From: Actinomycetospora endophytica
Lineage (GTDB): Bacteria; Actinomycetota; Actinomycetes; Mycobacteriales; Pseudonocardiaceae
Length of the DNA stretch: 64,000 nt
Assembly: GCF_021026375.1 (NCBI RefSeq)
Contig: NZ_JAJNDB010000002.1
Coordinates: forward strand, 186,001 to 250,000
Direction: 5' to 3'
This document shows positions 33,592-40,842 of this stretch, piece by piece. The position numbers and the translations under genes are program-made. The notes under the pieces were generated by a model, which was given only the letters and a program-made list of their open reading frames with translations, searched no databases and had not been told where the DNA came from. Position 1 is the stretch's first letter; the number at the start of each line of letters is the position of its first letter.

Positions 33592-34023
33592 GTGGCTGAC
33601 ACGCCAAAGCACTCGGTGAGCGTCGCCGGCATCGTTGTCGACGCCCAAGACCGTGTCCTCGTGATCCAACGTCGAGACAATGGTCACTGGGAGCCTCCCG
33701 GCGGTGTGTTGGAACTGCTGGAAACCCCCGAGGCAGGCGTTAGGCGCGAAGTTCTGGAGGAGACCGGAGCGCTGATCGCTGTCGAGCGGTTGACAGGAAT
33801 TTACAAGAACCTCAGCGCTGGCGTCGTTGCCCTAGTCTTCCGATGCAGAATAGAAGGTGGGCCTGTCGGTGCGACGGAAGAGAGCGCAAGCGTGCGATGG
33901 CTAACGTTGGACCGCGCTGAGAAGCTAATGGCCCCGGCTTACTCCGTTAGAATTCGCGACGCTTTCGGGTCTCAAGTCGCTGTTAGGTCGCATGACGGCG
34001 AGCAAATCGTCGGCAGTCTCTAG
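33592..34023 (+). CDS. Nudix hydrolase
   Basis: A 143-residue pyrophosphohydrolase with a perfect Nudix box (GGVLELLETPEAG then VRREVLEETGA, matching Gx5Ex7REUxEExGU). It hydrolyses a nucleoside diphosphate linked to another group. GTG 33592 follows AGGAGG at the right distance. GC is lower than the gntR gene. AICEs of the pSAM2 group often carry a Nudix gene near the regulatory locus. Here it precedes the NB-ARC/KAP gene by 152 bp on the same strand, so both may be one cargo module. Confidence 0.9.
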   Translation: MADTPKHSVSVAGIVVDAQDRVLVIQRRDNGHWEPPGGVLELLETPEAGVRREVLEETGALIAVERLTGIYKNLSAGVVALVFRCRIEGGPVGATEESASVRWLTLDRAEKLMAPAYSVRIRDAFGSQVAVRSHDGEQIVGSL

Positions 34024-34175
34024 TGCGAGTTGAGGATTCACGGTAGAATGACGGCAGCGTGTCGCAAGTGTCCGAGGAGAGTCGTTCAGCTACTTCTGAC
34101 ACCTCAAGTCTCGGCGGACGCGCAGATGGTTCGAAACGACCAGGCACGGTTCAGTAGCACGAGAAGGTCGAAGAG
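34024..34175 (+). other. Nudix-KAP intergenic region with a possible 32-codon ORF
   Basis: Between two same-strand cargo genes. A short frame from GTG 34059 to TAG 34157 would encode a 32-residue Ser-rich peptide; its ribosome-binding site is weak and nothing supports expression. AAGG at about 34164 could serve the downstream ATG. No clear terminator, so co-transcription is possible. Confidence 0.3.
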
Positions 34176-36818
34176 ATGCCAACTGGTAGAAGCGGCGAGC
34201 CGATTGCGTCGTCCGCTCCTGGAGTCCGCGACGAGGTCAATCCTCCGTACATTTACCGTGGCTCTGTCGAAGAGCATCTGGACGCTATCCTTGCAAGCGC
34301 TAGAACAGGCACGGCGCGCCTAAGCGTCGCGATACTTGCGGGCGCAGGCGGGATGGGAAAGACCTCCACCGCGAGGGCGTGGATGGAGTCCGTGGCCGAC
34401 GAGTTCGATCAACTCGTGTTCGTGTCGGCCAGCCACAGGCAGTCATCGGAGATCGCAAAAGAAATAGCGTTGACGTTGAGACTGGCTGATGCCTCGGATG
34501 ATCGAGGCGAACTCGAGTTCGTCGGCCTAATTGGCCGCGCACTTCGGAAACGGCGACTTCTAGTTGTTATAGACGATTTGATGGCTCGATCAGAACTATT
34601 AGAAGATCTAGTGAAGTTCGGACCCTCCGCAAGCCTGGTTGTAGTTACATCGAGAGCCGGGGAACAGGTGGCCTGGCCCGTCGAAGTTGAGATCATCGAC
34701 GTGCCTCCGATGACAGATCATGAAGTGCGCCAGATTTTAGTCTCACAGGCGGTGATTCCGAGCGAGGTTCACGATGCTGGAATGGTGGACAGGCTTGTCG
34801 CACTGATTGGGGGGAGCCCCTTCGTCGCAAGTATGGTCGCTACTCTGTTACTGCAGGTCTCGGCCTCCGACTTGGTGCAGAGACTTGAGCGTGAAGTGGA
34901 CATGGGCACGAGTGGCCGGTACATAGCGGGCTCAATTCTGCAGCAGGCTTACGGTTCGATCGACAGAAAGGATCAAACGGCTCTTAGAAGGCTATCCGTG
35001 GCCGATAGGCCGTTCGATACCTACGTCGTTTCGGTCGTCTGTGAGCTGACCATCGAGGATGCCAAAGAGGTGCTCGCTCGACTCGCGGACTCTGCTCTTG
35101 TGGGGCGAAGCGACGAACAATATTCCATCCACCGCCTCGTGGGTGAATTCTGTCTTCCGCTATTAGAAGGTGATGGCATAGGGGAAGTACTTGAGCGAAC
35201 CTCTCTCTTCGAAGCGGCGCTCATGCGCCGAGACGTCCACCCCAAGTGGCTCGCCGATTCGCCCGCTGACTCGGATGAACTTAACCGCGAGGCACTCGCT
35301 GCACTCGTGGCGTCGCGCCTTCGCGATTTCTCGCAGATGGACGCCGGTAGCTCGTTTCTGATCCATGTTGACGGCCGTTGGGGTTCCGGAAAGTCGACCC
35401 TTCTCTCGCTTATAGAGCAGGAGCTCCCCGACGATTTTGAAGTCATCCGCTTCGATGCCTGGAAGAACTCTTCTATTAGCCCTCCGTGGTGGGGACTACT
35501 AACCACCCTACGAACAACTCTCGTGCTGGACCGCGCAATGTTGTCTCGCCCGATACTCCGAGTCAAAGAAGTGCTTGCACGCGCTCGTCGCGGGAGTTCG
35601 CCATACTTACTGACATCTGCCCTTTTGACGATCGGCATCGTTGGTGCTCTCTTGCTATTTGGCTCTGCCCTATTCAACCTTTCGGGAACTGAGAGCACGC
35701 TCAAGAGTGTAGGCGGAGTCGCGGCGGCGATAGCAGCCATCTGGTCGGGAACTGTGCTCTTCGCACGATTCGTATTTTGGGATTCTGCGCGAGGGGCACA
35801 ACGGCTGGAGAACAGCCATAGCAATCCCATGGAAGAAGTGTCGGCACACTTTGACTGGTTGCTCAGTCAATTTCGCAACCGGCCCGTGGTATTTATTGAC
35901 GATCTGGATCGGTGTGACGAGAAATTTACAGTGGCCTTGTTGGACTCGATTCAGACCTTGGTAAAAGATGGACCAGCGAATGGCCGACTGCATGCCGCAC
36001 CCTATTTTATCGTGGCGGGCGACGGAGCTTGGATTCGGACGGCTTATGAGACGGTCTATGAGAAATTCGCAGGAGCGATTGGCGAATCGGGCCGGCCACT
36101 TGGCTACCTGTTTCTCGCTAAGCTCTTTCAGCTCACAGTTCAGGTCCCTTCGCTTGGATCCGGTGTTGCGAGAGATTTCTTAGACCGTTTGCTCGAAGTT
36201 GCGCCTGGTAGCCAGCATTCTCCTTCAAATTCCGATCCAGAAGAAAGTCGGGTGCGCGATCGCGTGATGAGCAGCGGAAGCGAGAAGGAGGTCGTCAATG
36301 TTCTCTCGAGGACGTCCGCTGTCGTGCGTTCGCGAGTTGCACCGATTGCAATTAAGAAGTTGGCCGACCCTGACCTTGCTCGCCTTACGGAGCACAACCT
36401 ACAAAAGTTCTCTACACTTTTGGAGCCTACGCCTCGAAGCGTGAAGAGCTTTGTGAACTTCTACAGCATGTTGCGGGCGACCCGGACTCTTGAGGGTGTC
36501 GCGATCGACGGCGACACCCTCGCAGTTTGGACCGTCATCCTGATGCGATGGCCCTCACTTGCTCACGCATTAGCCGAGCATCCGGAGTTCGCAGCTGGAC
36601 TTGCTCACGCGGACGCATCGGCGGTAGCCGGCCGGTTGCCGGACGAGCTGCGACCTCTCGTTGAGAGTCTTGAAGTGCAGGCTCTTCTGAAATTTCGAGG
36701 AGGCCTTCTAACAGAGGACGCAATTCGCGCGTGCAGCGGCGCACCAAGTGACGCCGACCCAACTCAAACATTCAAGCAAGGTGATGACGCGACAGGCTCC
36801 GCGCACGACGGCACATGA
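34176..36818 (+). CDS. NB-ARC + KAP double P-loop NTPase membrane protein
   Basis: An 880-residue protein with two NTPase modules. Residues ~30-260 are STAND/NB-ARC: Walker A AGAGGMGKTS (Lys62), Walker B LLVVIDDL, VVVTSR, a GLPLA-like GGSPFVA, then a winged helix (~265-330). Residues ~375-750 are a KAP NTPase: Walker A GRWGSGKST (Lys406), the family's RFDAWKNSS, two transmembrane helices between Walker A and B (~477-497 and ~513-533), Walker B VVFIDDLDRC and YLFLAKLFQL. KAP proteins include F-plasmid PifA (T7 exclusion). Unlike most STAND proteins there is no TPR/WD40 sensor. GC is far below the flanks and TTA codons occur, indicating foreign origin. A phage-defence role is inference. Confidence 0.85.
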   Translation: MPTGRSGEPIASSAPGVRDEVNPPYIYRGSVEEHLDAILASARTGTARLSVAILAGAGGMGKTSTARAWMESVADEFDQLVFVSASHRQSSEIAKEIALTLRLADASDDRGELEFVGLIGRALRKRRLLVVIDDLMARSELLEDLVKFGPSASLVVVTSRAGEQVAWPVEVEIIDVPPMTDHEVRQILVSQAVIPSEVHDAGMVDRLVALIGGSPFVASMVATLLLQVSASDLVQRLEREVDMGTSGRYIAGSILQQAYGSIDRKDQTALRRLSVADRPFDTYVVSVVCELTIEDAKEVLARLADSALVGRSDEQYSIHRLVGEFCLPLLEGDGIGEVLERTSLFEAALMRRDVHPKWLADSPADSDELNREALAALVASRLRDFSQMDAGSSFLIHVDGRWGSGKSTLLSLIEQELPDDFEVIRFDAWKNSSISPPWWGLLTTLRTTLVLDRAMLSRPILRVKEVLARARRGSSPYLLTSALLTIGIVGALLLFGSALFNLSGTESTLKSVGGVAAAIAAIWSGTVLFARFVFWDSARGAQRLENSHSNPMEEVSAHFDWLLSQFRNRPVVFIDDLDRCDEKFTVALLDSIQTLVKDGPANGRLHAAPYFIVAGDGAWIRTAYETVYEKFAGAIGESGRPLGYLFLAKLFQLTVQVPSLGSGVARDFLDRLLEVAPGSQHSPSNSDPEESRVRDRVMSSGSEKEVVNVLSRTSAVVRSRVAPIAIKKLADPDLARLTEHNLQKFSTLLEPTPRSVKSFVNFYSMLRATRTLEGVAIDGDTLAVWTVILMRWPSLAHALAEHPEFAAGLAHADASAVAGRLPDELRPLVESLEVQALLKFRGGLLTEDAIRACSGAPSDADPTQTFKQGDDATGSAHDGT

Positions 36819-36995
36819 GGCCAGCGAGGCGTCTTGTCCATGTGCACGGTGAAGCGCACGGATGACCGGCCCAGCGGGAGGGGGTCGATATGAGCTTGCT
36901 TCTCCCGAATCATCCTCGATAGCGCTTTTCTGTTCGGCGCGCTGCGTGAGCTCCCAACGGACCGACTCTGATACGGCCGTTTGTGCGTTTAGGCT

Positions 36996-38498
36996 TTAGT
37001 TGGCCAAGCTCGTCTCAACCCGTTCCTCATTGCGGTTAACCGCGTACGGAGCTGGGACGGCGATAGCCCAATGCGCGACCGCCGCAGCGAAGCTCGGCCC
37101 ACTATTGACGGCGATCCAGCCGCGGTTGCCGTGTGTCATGAGGCGGACGCGAGTCCGGCTGCGTCGATGGCGGATGCGGCCGGTGGCCTGGTCGACACGT
37201 GGTCTCCAGGTCTGGCGGGTGCGGTGTTGGGCCTTGGCCCACCGGCGAGCGATGCGGCCGGCACGGATGCCGTGCTCGGGGGAGACGCGGACGGTGCGGG
37301 TGGCGCGGCTGAGGTTCCACACGCCCCAGAAGCGGCCGGGCCCGGTGCCGGGGTCGGACCACTCGGGTGGGACGTCGTGCTGGTACTCCTTAGCGGCCAT
37401 GAGCCCGTGCTTGGTGAAGTAGGCCGCGACCCGGCGTGGGTCGGTGGCACGTAGGCCATCGGCGTAGTCGAGGGCGGTCCCGGCGCGCTGGTGGCGGCGG
37501 CGCTGCTCAGGGTCGGGGTGGTCGACGACCTCGGCCCACGATCGGGACAGCCACACCGCGAACCTCTCGCCGGTGGTGCGGGCGGTGCCGTGGGGCGGGG
37601 TGCAGAGCATGTGCACGTGGGGCGCGCCCCGGCGCTGGAACTCCAGCTTCCACACACAGCGCCACTCCTCGCCCCAGGCGCGGGCATAGCGCTTCCGCAA
37701 CGCCTTCATGTGCCGCTTGAGCACGGCGCCCGTAGGGACGACGGTGAGCCAGTCGCCGGGGTAGGTCAGCGTGACCATCGCCGGGAGCCGCCCCGAGGCG
37801 TAGAGCGGGGTGTAGTCGAGCTCGCAGAGCCGGCGGACCATGTTCGCCCTGCTCTTGCGCGACCAGCACGTGATCGTCGTCCGGGGAGTCGGCGGCTCAG
37901 GCCATTCCCCGGTGGCGACGAACGCGGCAACCGCCGAGTCGACGTCCTTCACCCGGGCCGAACGGGCCCGTTCCTCGGTGCGTTCCCGCCTCGCCCAGTC
38001 CCGACAGGCGACGGCGAAGATGCCCGGTCCGACGGTCAGCTCCCACCGCGGTCCCTCCGCCAGAGTTCCGGGCTCCTCGCGGACGGCGGGCAGCATCGCG
38101 GCGGCCGCATCGACCAGCTCAGGGGAGGGGAACGCCGGGGTCCACAGCCCGGCCGCGCTGTCCGGAACCTCGGTGCCGGCCGGGGTCTCATCGAGGTCAT
38201 CGGTCGTGTTCGTGGGCCTGCGGCCCGATATGGCACATAGAACAAGCCCAGGCGCGGGGCCCTCGGCTGACGCCGGGGCAGCGGCCGGGTCGGACGCGGC
38301 CGGCTCCCGCCGGCCGCTCCTGTCTTCGACCCGGGCCGGCGGGCCGGCCCCGCCTCCCACGGCCGCCACCGACGAAGCAGAGGAAACAGGCGCAGGGGAG
38401 TACGAGCGCCACGGATCAGGCAGCACAGCCCACGCCGCCCGCGCCGACCTGGACGAGGACGGGCTGGACCGGATGCTCGAGCTGGGTGAGGGGGACAC
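36996..38498 (-). CDS. Rolling-circle replication initiator (RepSA-like)
   Basis: A 500-residue frame whose residues ~150-480 are a Rep of the AICE/actinoplasmid class. The HUH metal site is HVH in GAPHVHMLCTPP; the nucleophilic Tyr region is VAAYFTKHGLMAAKEYQ with the supporting Lys. Upstream comes AMVTLTYPGDW (motif I-like) and KLEFQRRG. The protein nicks the origin to start rolling-circle replication after excision. The N-terminal ~95 residues from GTG 38498 are low-complexity Ser/Pro/Arg and may not be translated; the real start could lie well inside. Convergent with the KAP gene. Confidence 0.82.
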   Translation of the reverse strand: MSPSPSSSIRSSPSSSRSARAAWAVLPDPWRSYSPAPVSSASSVAAVGGGAGPPARVEDRSGRREPAASDPAAAPASAEGPAPGLVLCAISGRRPTNTTDDLDETPAGTEVPDSAAGLWTPAFPSPELVDAAAAMLPAVREEPGTLAEGPRWELTVGPGIFAVACRDWARRERTEERARSARVKDVDSAVAAFVATGEWPEPPTPRTTITCWSRKSRANMVRRLCELDYTPLYASGRLPAMVTLTYPGDWLTVVPTGAVLKRHMKALRKRYARAWGEEWRCVWKLEFQRRGAPHVHMLCTPPHGTARTTGERFAVWLSRSWAEVVDHPDPEQRRRHQRAGTALDYADGLRATDPRRVAAYFTKHGLMAAKEYQHDVPPEWSDPGTGPGRFWGVWNLSRATRTVRVSPEHGIRAGRIARRWAKAQHRTRQTWRPRVDQATGRIRHRRSRTRVRLMTHGNRGWIAVNSGPSFAAAVAHWAIAVPAPYAVNRNEERVETSLAN

Positions 38499-38960
38499 GG
38501 CGGGACCTCTCGGAGAGGCCGTCTCGCAGGTGCCTGTGACCGGATGCGGACGCGCGGCCTCGCCACAAGATCCGTCAGGGCCTTGCGGTGGGCACGTCAG
38601 AAGGGCCGTCGTCTCGCGGCCCTGGCGGTCAGAGCAGCGAGTCGGCGGCGGACGAGATCAGCGAGGAGAAGGACAGCCTTCGGCGACCAGGCGCTCCGCC
38701 CTGGACCAGGGCACCGACCTCAGGAGAGGGGGACCTCGCGTGACGGGGGCCGGGAGTGCGGTGGTGGTCGGGACGGGGTCTCGCCCTCGTCGGCGCTTTC
38801 GGGGTCTGACAGCCCGCTCGCACCGCCGCAAGGGCCTGACTGAGCGGAAAGGTCCGGAGGGGCGACGTGGTGGCCCTTGCCCCGGCACGATCGACCTGTC
38901 CGAGGCGACCCCGCGCCGCCGAGGGAGAGACCCCGAGCACGGGCCGTGCGGCGAGAGCCG

Positions 38961-38979
38961 TGTAGCAGTCGTGTAGCAG
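38961..38979. promoter_or_regulatory. Putative integrase arm-type sites, right end
   Basis: Two direct TGTAGCAG octamers, 11 bp apart start to start, in the same orientation as the left-end pair (12 bp apart). Confidence 0.55.
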
Positions 38980-39050
38980 CCGCCTCGGGTTCACGGCCGT
39001 CTGCTGGTGTTCGTCCAGCACAGCGCCCCGAGTCAGGCCGAGAGGATCGA

Positions 39051-39064
39051 CTCCTCTAGACGAG
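39051..39064. promoter_or_regulatory. GntR-operator-like site beside attR
   Basis: CTCCTCTAGACGAG repeats the half-site of the transfer-operon operator (32654-32665) in the same orientation, but no promoter or gene lies next to it in the integrated state. Confidence 0.4.
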
Positions 39065-39073
39065 CCGCGTGGC

Positions 39074-39139
39074 CCTTGTAAGCGAAAGGTCCGGGGTTCG
39101 ATTCCCCGCGCCGGCTCAACGTCAGACGGGGTGTCCCGG
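39074..39139. repeat. attR (66-bp direct repeat)
   Basis: A perfect copy of attL carrying only the 3' part of tRNA-Thr: anticodon loop, T-arm and 3' acceptor strand. It cannot form a tRNA. Confidence 0.95.
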
Positions 39140-39323
39140 GCGGACCACGATCGAGATGTCGCAGTGGGTGCAGCTCTGCGCCGCCCTCGACGGGACGGTG
39201 CCTCTCGCCCGCGCGGCGGCCGACGGTTGGGACACCCGGCCCAACCTGTGCAGTGGATCACCACCCGGCGGTTCCCAGCGCCTAGGGTTGAAGCGGCAAC
39301 CGATAGCGAGGGGAACGTTCGTC

Positions 39324-39872
39324 ATGAGGCTGATCAAGGGCCGCCACATCCCCGGGCGCATCGCCGCCGGGGCGTTCATCCTCAACTCCGGGATCGAGAA
39401 GTCCCGGGGCGACGAGCAGACCGCCGCCGCGATCCACGGCATGGCCAGTGGCACTTATCCTTTCCTCGGCAAGCTGACGGCGCCCCAGTTCCTCAAGGCG
39501 CTGTCGACCGCAGAGATCGCGCTCGGGGCCGCGCTGCTGCTCCCGATCGTGCCGACGATCGCCGCGGGTACCGCCCTCGCGGCCTTCTCCGGCGGACTCC
39601 TCGGCCTCTATCTGCGCACGCCGGGCATGCGGCAGGAGGGCAGCCTCAAGCCGACCCAGCAGGGCACCGCGATCGCCAAGGACGTCTGGATGCTGGGGAT
39701 CGCCGGCGGCTTCATCGTCGACGAGATCGTCTCGCTGCGGGAACAGCCGAAGACCCTGACGACGATCATGCTCTACGACGCCCCGGAGGACGACGAGGCG
39801 CCGGCGCCCCGTGATCCGAGCGATCTCCCCGACGACCACCGGTTCGTGATCGTCAGCGGTCCGCAGGCCTGA
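39324..39872 (+). CDS. DoxX-like membrane protein
   Basis: A 182-residue protein beginning MRLIKGRHIPGRIAAGAFILNSG, with three to four hydrophobic helices (residues ~10-25, 62-80, 85-105, 128-145) separated by SLKPTQQGTAIAKDVWMLG, as in DoxX/DUF-type quinone-oxidase-like small membrane proteins. Function unknown. ATG 39324 is preferred; the longer frame from 39069 is antisense-tRNA-like junk from attR. First chromosomal gene right of the element, followed by a near-perfect palindrome. Confidence 0.65.
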   Translation: MRLIKGRHIPGRIAAGAFILNSGIEKSRGDEQTAAAIHGMASGTYPFLGKLTAPQFLKALSTAEIALGAALLLPIVPTIAAGTALAAFSGGLLGLYLRTPGMRQEGSLKPTQQGTAIAKDVWMLGIAGGFIVDEIVSLREQPKTLTTIMLYDAPEDDEAPAPRDPSDLPDDHRFVIVSGPQA

Positions 39873-39890
39873 GCGGGCAGGCCGGAGGAC

Positions 39891-39915
39891 CGACCGAGTC
39901 ACCGTGACTCGGTCG
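39891..39915. terminator. Palindrome after DoxX-like gene
   Basis: CGACCGAGTCAC-C-GTGACTCGGTCG: perfect 12-bp arms with a 1-nt centre, 18 bp after the stop codon. Acts as terminator or as a protein-binding palindrome. Confidence 0.55.
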
Positions 39916-39950
39916 CGGAAGACTGAACCCGAGCTCCGGCCGAGCGGCTC

Positions 39951-39981
39951 TTGACCTCGAGGTAAGTAGAGGTCGCAGGCT
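39951..39981 (+). promoter_or_regulatory. MerR/SoxR-type promoter of the ABM gene
   Basis: TTGACC (-35, 39951-39956) and CAGGCT (-10-like, 39976-39981) are spaced by 19 bp, longer than normal, with a dyad GACCTC/GAGGTC (39953-39958 and 39969-39974) between them. Over-long spacers with internal dyads are the hallmark of MerR-family activation. Transcription would start about at the ATG (39989), a leaderless mRNA. Confidence 0.55.
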
Positions 39982-39988
39982 CGTCCCC

Positions 39989-40336
39989 ATGACGACACCC
40001 GAGCCGGACGACGGGCCGGTCACCTTCCTGAACATCTTCGAGATCCCGCGCGAGGACGTCGGGGCGTTCCGGGCGGGATGGGTCGAGCGCATCCGGCTCG
40101 TCGAGGGCGCGCCCGGATTCCGCGGAGCGCACCTGCTCGAGGCGCTCTCCGACGACGAGCGCTTCCAGCTGGTCAACGTCACGCAGTGGGACAGCCGGGC
40201 GGCGCAGGAGGCGGCCACGGGCGGGCCGCAGCTGCGGGCCTCGGTCGCCGACGCGAGAGCGGACCAGCGTCAGCGCGTCACCCCGAACCCGGGCTTCTAC
40301 CGGGTGGCGGCCACCGCGACCCCGGACCGGCCATGA
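39989..40336 (+). CDS. ABM-domain (antibiotic biosynthesis monooxygenase-like) protein
   Basis: A 115-residue ferredoxin-like ABM protein: VTFLNIFEIPREDVGAFRAGWVERIRLVEGAPGFRGAHLLEAL, then FQLVNVTQWDSRAAQEAA. Family members are dimeric quinol or haem monooxygenases, or stress-linked proteins. The haem residues of MhuD are not conserved, so substrate is unknown. ATG at 39989 with no Shine-Dalgarno but a MerR-type promoter just upstream. The TGA lies within the next hairpin. Confidence 0.75.
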   Translation: MTTPEPDDGPVTFLNIFEIPREDVGAFRAGWVERIRLVEGAPGFRGAHLLEALSDDERFQLVNVTQWDSRAAQEAATGGPQLRASVADARADQRQRVTPNPGFYRVAATATPDRP

Positions 40337-40398
40337 TCACCAGGATGATGAGGATCTGGCCTCCAGGCCATCGGATCCTCGTCATCCCGGCGATCATG
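40332..40398 (+). terminator. Long terminator hairpin after the ABM gene
   Basis: CATGATC (40332-40338) pairs with GATCATG (40392-40398), an inner 14-bp stem with one mismatch follows (GGATGATGAGGATC against 40373-40386), and TGGCCT-CC-AGGCCA caps it. It begins at the stop codon of the ABM gene. Confidence 0.7.
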
Positions 40399-40441
40399 AA
40401 CGCTCCGAAACCCGGTTGGCCCGCTGACTACCGTCACCACC

Positions 40442-40786
40442 GTGGTCCGCGTCCTGGAGCTGCCGAATGACGGCCCGATCATCGGCGACGAGGCGAGCGC
40501 CCTCGACGTCATCGGCGACGCGTTCGGGGCCGACGCCCAGGTCGTCAGCATCCCCGTGACCCGCCTCTCCGGGGAGTTCTTCCAGCTCCGGAGCGGCGTT
40601 GCGGGCGCCGTCGTGCAGAAGTTCGTGAACTACCGGCTCCGGCTCGTCGTCGTGGGCGACCCGACGATCCACGGGCCGAGCAGTGGGCCCGTCGAGGACT
40701 GGATGCGCGAGGCCAACCGCGGACGGGAGCTCTGGTTCGTCGCCGACGGCGCCGAGCTCGAAGCCCGGCTGGACGCCGAGGCCTGA
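40442..40786 (+). CDS. DUF4180 domain protein
   Basis: A 114-residue protein that looks like the DUF4180 family: DEASALDVIGDAFGADAQVVSIPVTRLSGEFFQLRSGVAGAVVQKFVNYRLRLVVVGD and a C-terminal NRGRELWFVADGAELEARL. The fold resembles STAS-type or regulatory small domains; no activity is known. GTG start at 40442. Free-standing between two hairpin/intergenic gaps. Confidence 0.75.
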   Translation: MVRVLELPNDGPIIGDEASALDVIGDAFGADAQVVSIPVTRLSGEFFQLRSGVAGAVVQKFVNYRLRLVVVGDPTIHGPSSGPVEDWMREANRGRELWFVADGAELEARLDAEA

Positions 40787-40842
40787 GTGACGCCGCTGAC
40801 CCGGACGGCGTAGGCGGGAGCGCCCCGGGGAAGCCCGCCGCC

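Larger units (their letters stand above)
38499..39073. other. Right end of the AICE, no gene recognised
   Basis: A 575-bp stretch between the rep start and attR. All frames give only Arg/Pro-rich shadows. Recognisable are two TGTAGCAG arm-type repeats (38961-38968 and 38972-38979) and an operator-like CTCCTCTAGACGAG at 39051-39064, ten bases from attR. The double-strand origin might also be here but I cannot identify it. Confidence 0.5.
28908..39139. mobile_element. Integrated AICE (pSAM2-like) in tRNA-Thr
   Basis: About 10.2 kb bounded by a perfect 66-bp direct repeat (28908-28973 and 39074-39139) that begins within the tRNA-Thr anticodon loop. Contents match actinomycete integrative and conjugative elements: Int remnant, Xis, TraB/FtsK translocase, small Spd-like membrane protein, WhiB-like protein, GntR regulator, Nudix hydrolase and rolling-circle Rep. 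Cargo is a low-GC NB-ARC/KAP gene. Because the integrase lacks its catalytic domain, the element should not excise unless helped in trans. Confidence 0.92.

Noticed and set aside
34030-34323. 97-codon plus-strand ORF overlapping the start of the NB-ARC/KAP gene
   Set aside because: Arg/Leu/Ser-rich with no domain, overlapping the well supported 880-codon gene in another frame.
38544-38843. 99-codon basic plus-strand ORF at the right end of the AICE
   Set aside because: Only Arg/Ala/Ser low complexity, no ribosome-binding site and no family; not reported as a gene.
37840-38976. 378-codon plus-strand ORF opposite rep
   Set aside because: Complement of the Rep gene and its upstream DNA; composition is that of a shadow frame.
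38629-39264. Minus-strand ORF of 211 codons over attR
   Set aside because: Same antisense-tRNA peptide (ARGIEPRTFRLQG) from the duplicated tRNA fragment; the rest is Arg/Pro-rich shadow sequence.
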